A stretch of 7,050 bases of DNA from a bacterium (GTDB lineage: Bacteria; Electryoneota; Electryoneia; Electryoneales; Electryoneaceae): assembly GCA_014729955.1 (NCBI GenBank), contig WJJA01000587.1, positions 1 to 7,050 on the forward strand, read 5' to 3'. The translations under genes were made by a program, and so were the position numbers. The notes below the pieces were generated by a model that saw nothing but the letters and a program-made list of their open reading frames with translations, was not told the origin of the DNA and made no database searches. Position 1 is the stretch's first letter, and every line of letters begins with the position of its first letter. Shown in pieces: positions 6,530 to 7,050 of the stretch.

Positions 6530-7050
6530 GCCGCCTCCTCACGTGTCATACGCTCCACGAAAACATCTTCCACGCTCGGTTTGAGGTCGTGCAACTCGAC
6601 TCGCAGACCCTTCAGATGACCTCGAATCTCGGCGATTTCATATTCCTCATCGTAGGTCACATGCAGGCTCTGCCCGAAACGGTGCACCTGCCGTCCCGCC
6701 GGCAACCTGTCTTTCAGGCGATGCAGGGCATCCATCAGGTCCGCACCCTCGATGGACAGCAGACGGTGGGGAAAGGTGTCGCGCACTTCGTCCGGGGTGC
6801 CCTCCCCCAGGACACGACCGCGGTGCATCAGGTGAACACGGTCGCATAAGCCTGCTTCGTCCATGTAGGCGGTACTGACCAGGATTGCGAGGCCGTCTTC
6901 ACGCAAATCCTTCAGGATGTCCCAGAACTCTCGCCGGCTGACCGGGTCCACGCCGAAGGTGGGCTCGTCCAGGATCAGGACTTGCGGGGTGTGGATCAGG
7001 GTGCAGGCGAGCGCAAGTTTCTGCTTCATCCCGCCCGACAACGCCCCCGC
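6526..7050 (-). CDS. ABC exporter ATPase (matches the N-terminal half of YbhF), cut by the window edge
   Basis: The C-terminal 174 residues of an ATPase whose start lies beyond the right edge. The visible part opens with AGALSGGMKQKLALA, so the signature motif (codons 7021-7041) is intact and the TTG there is not a real start. Walker B is VLILDEP and the D-loop region reads TFGVDP. The switch region is ILVSTAYMDEAGLCDR, with alanine (codon 6868-6870) where the H-loop histidine normally sits. A C-terminal accessory domain of about 75 residues follows, ending SVEDVFVERMTREEAA. STAYMDEA and the WDILKDLREDG region match my recollection of the first ATPase half of YbhF. Walker A is outside the window. 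Its stop overlaps the start of ATPase 2 (ATGA, 6526-6529), so the proteins are made separately but coupled. Confidence 0.9.
   Translation of the reverse strand, partial: AGALSGGMKQKLALACTLIHTPQVLILDEPTFGVDPVSRREFWDILKDLREDGLAILVSTAYMDEAGLCDRVHLMHRGRVLGEGTPDEVRDTFPHRLLSIEGADLMDALHRLKDRLPAGRQVHRFGQSLHVTYDEEYEIAEIRGHLKGLRVELHDLKPSVEDVFVERMTREEAA
6534..6539 (-). promoter_or_regulatory. Ribosome binding site for ATPase 2
   Basis: On the - strand AGGAGG lies four bases before the ATG at 6529, inside the last codons of ATPase 1. It supports the longer N-terminus of ATPase 2 over the internal Met29 and shows that the two ATPases are separate translation products. Confidence 0.7.

Noticed and set aside
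5858..6619. 253-codon + strand frame opposite the ATPase genes
   Set aside because: It is antisense to two well-supported ATPases and has typical shadow composition (many Gln, His and Arg).
7021..7041. TTG at 7041 as a start codon for the right-hand ATPase
   Set aside because: It encodes the Leu of the LSGGMKQ signature, and the frame stays open to the window edge; the true start is outside.
1..7050. CRISPR arrays, tRNA or rRNA genes, complete insertion sequences
   Set aside because: No regularly spaced repeats, cloverleaf-like or rRNA-like stretches, or transposase motifs were seen on either strand.

Overview
The window is a GC-rich bacterial fragment with two divergently built gene blocks that converge near position 3,400. 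The left block is on the + strand: the phosphorylated serine pathway genes serC and serA, then a small secreted protein with a carboxypeptidase-regulatory-like fold. The right block is on the - strand: a tightly packed ABC-2 exporter operon of two ATPases followed by two membrane permeases, with the first ATPase cut off by the right edge. The organism cannot be named from the sequence. The SerC type, the short SerA, and an N-terminus resembling TonB-dependent receptors that begin with a CarboxypepD_reg domain fit a Gram-negative, perhaps of the FCB (Bacteroidota-related) group. This placement is inference.

Left block. A possible gene tail ends at 61. serC (209-1300) and serA (1466-2374) follow in pathway-related order, with a 165-base gap that holds several short hairpins. 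SerA oxidises 3-phosphoglycerate and SerC transaminates the product, so the pair makes phosphoserine. A good intrinsic terminator (2422-2454) closes this unit. About 300 bases of non-coding leader then precede the 190-residue secreted protein (2752-3324). Its C-terminal half looks like the start of a TonB-receptor plug that stops abruptly, so it may be a truncated receptor.

Junction. Between the convergent blocks (3325-3485) lies a long interrupted inverted repeat. Its core is 17 bases with one mismatch, arms 62 bases apart. Its right arm runs into the stop codon of the last permease gene. It may be an mRNA 3'-end structure, a mobile-element scar, or both.

Right block. Read on the - strand the order is ATPase 1 (partial), ATPase 2, a YbhS-like permease and a YbhR-like permease. 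Junctions are 4-base ATGA overlaps, or a 3-base gap for the last pair. This matches the layout of the Escherichia coli ybhF-ybhS-ybhR exporter, except that the double-ATPase YbhF is here two separate genes. The two ATPases carry complementary departures from consensus (no H-loop histidine in one, a non-consensus signature in the other). These would fall in the same composite ATP site and leave the second site canonical. No clearly new defence or mobile system was found. The most interesting items are the asymmetric ATPase pair, the inverted repeat and the possible receptor remnant.
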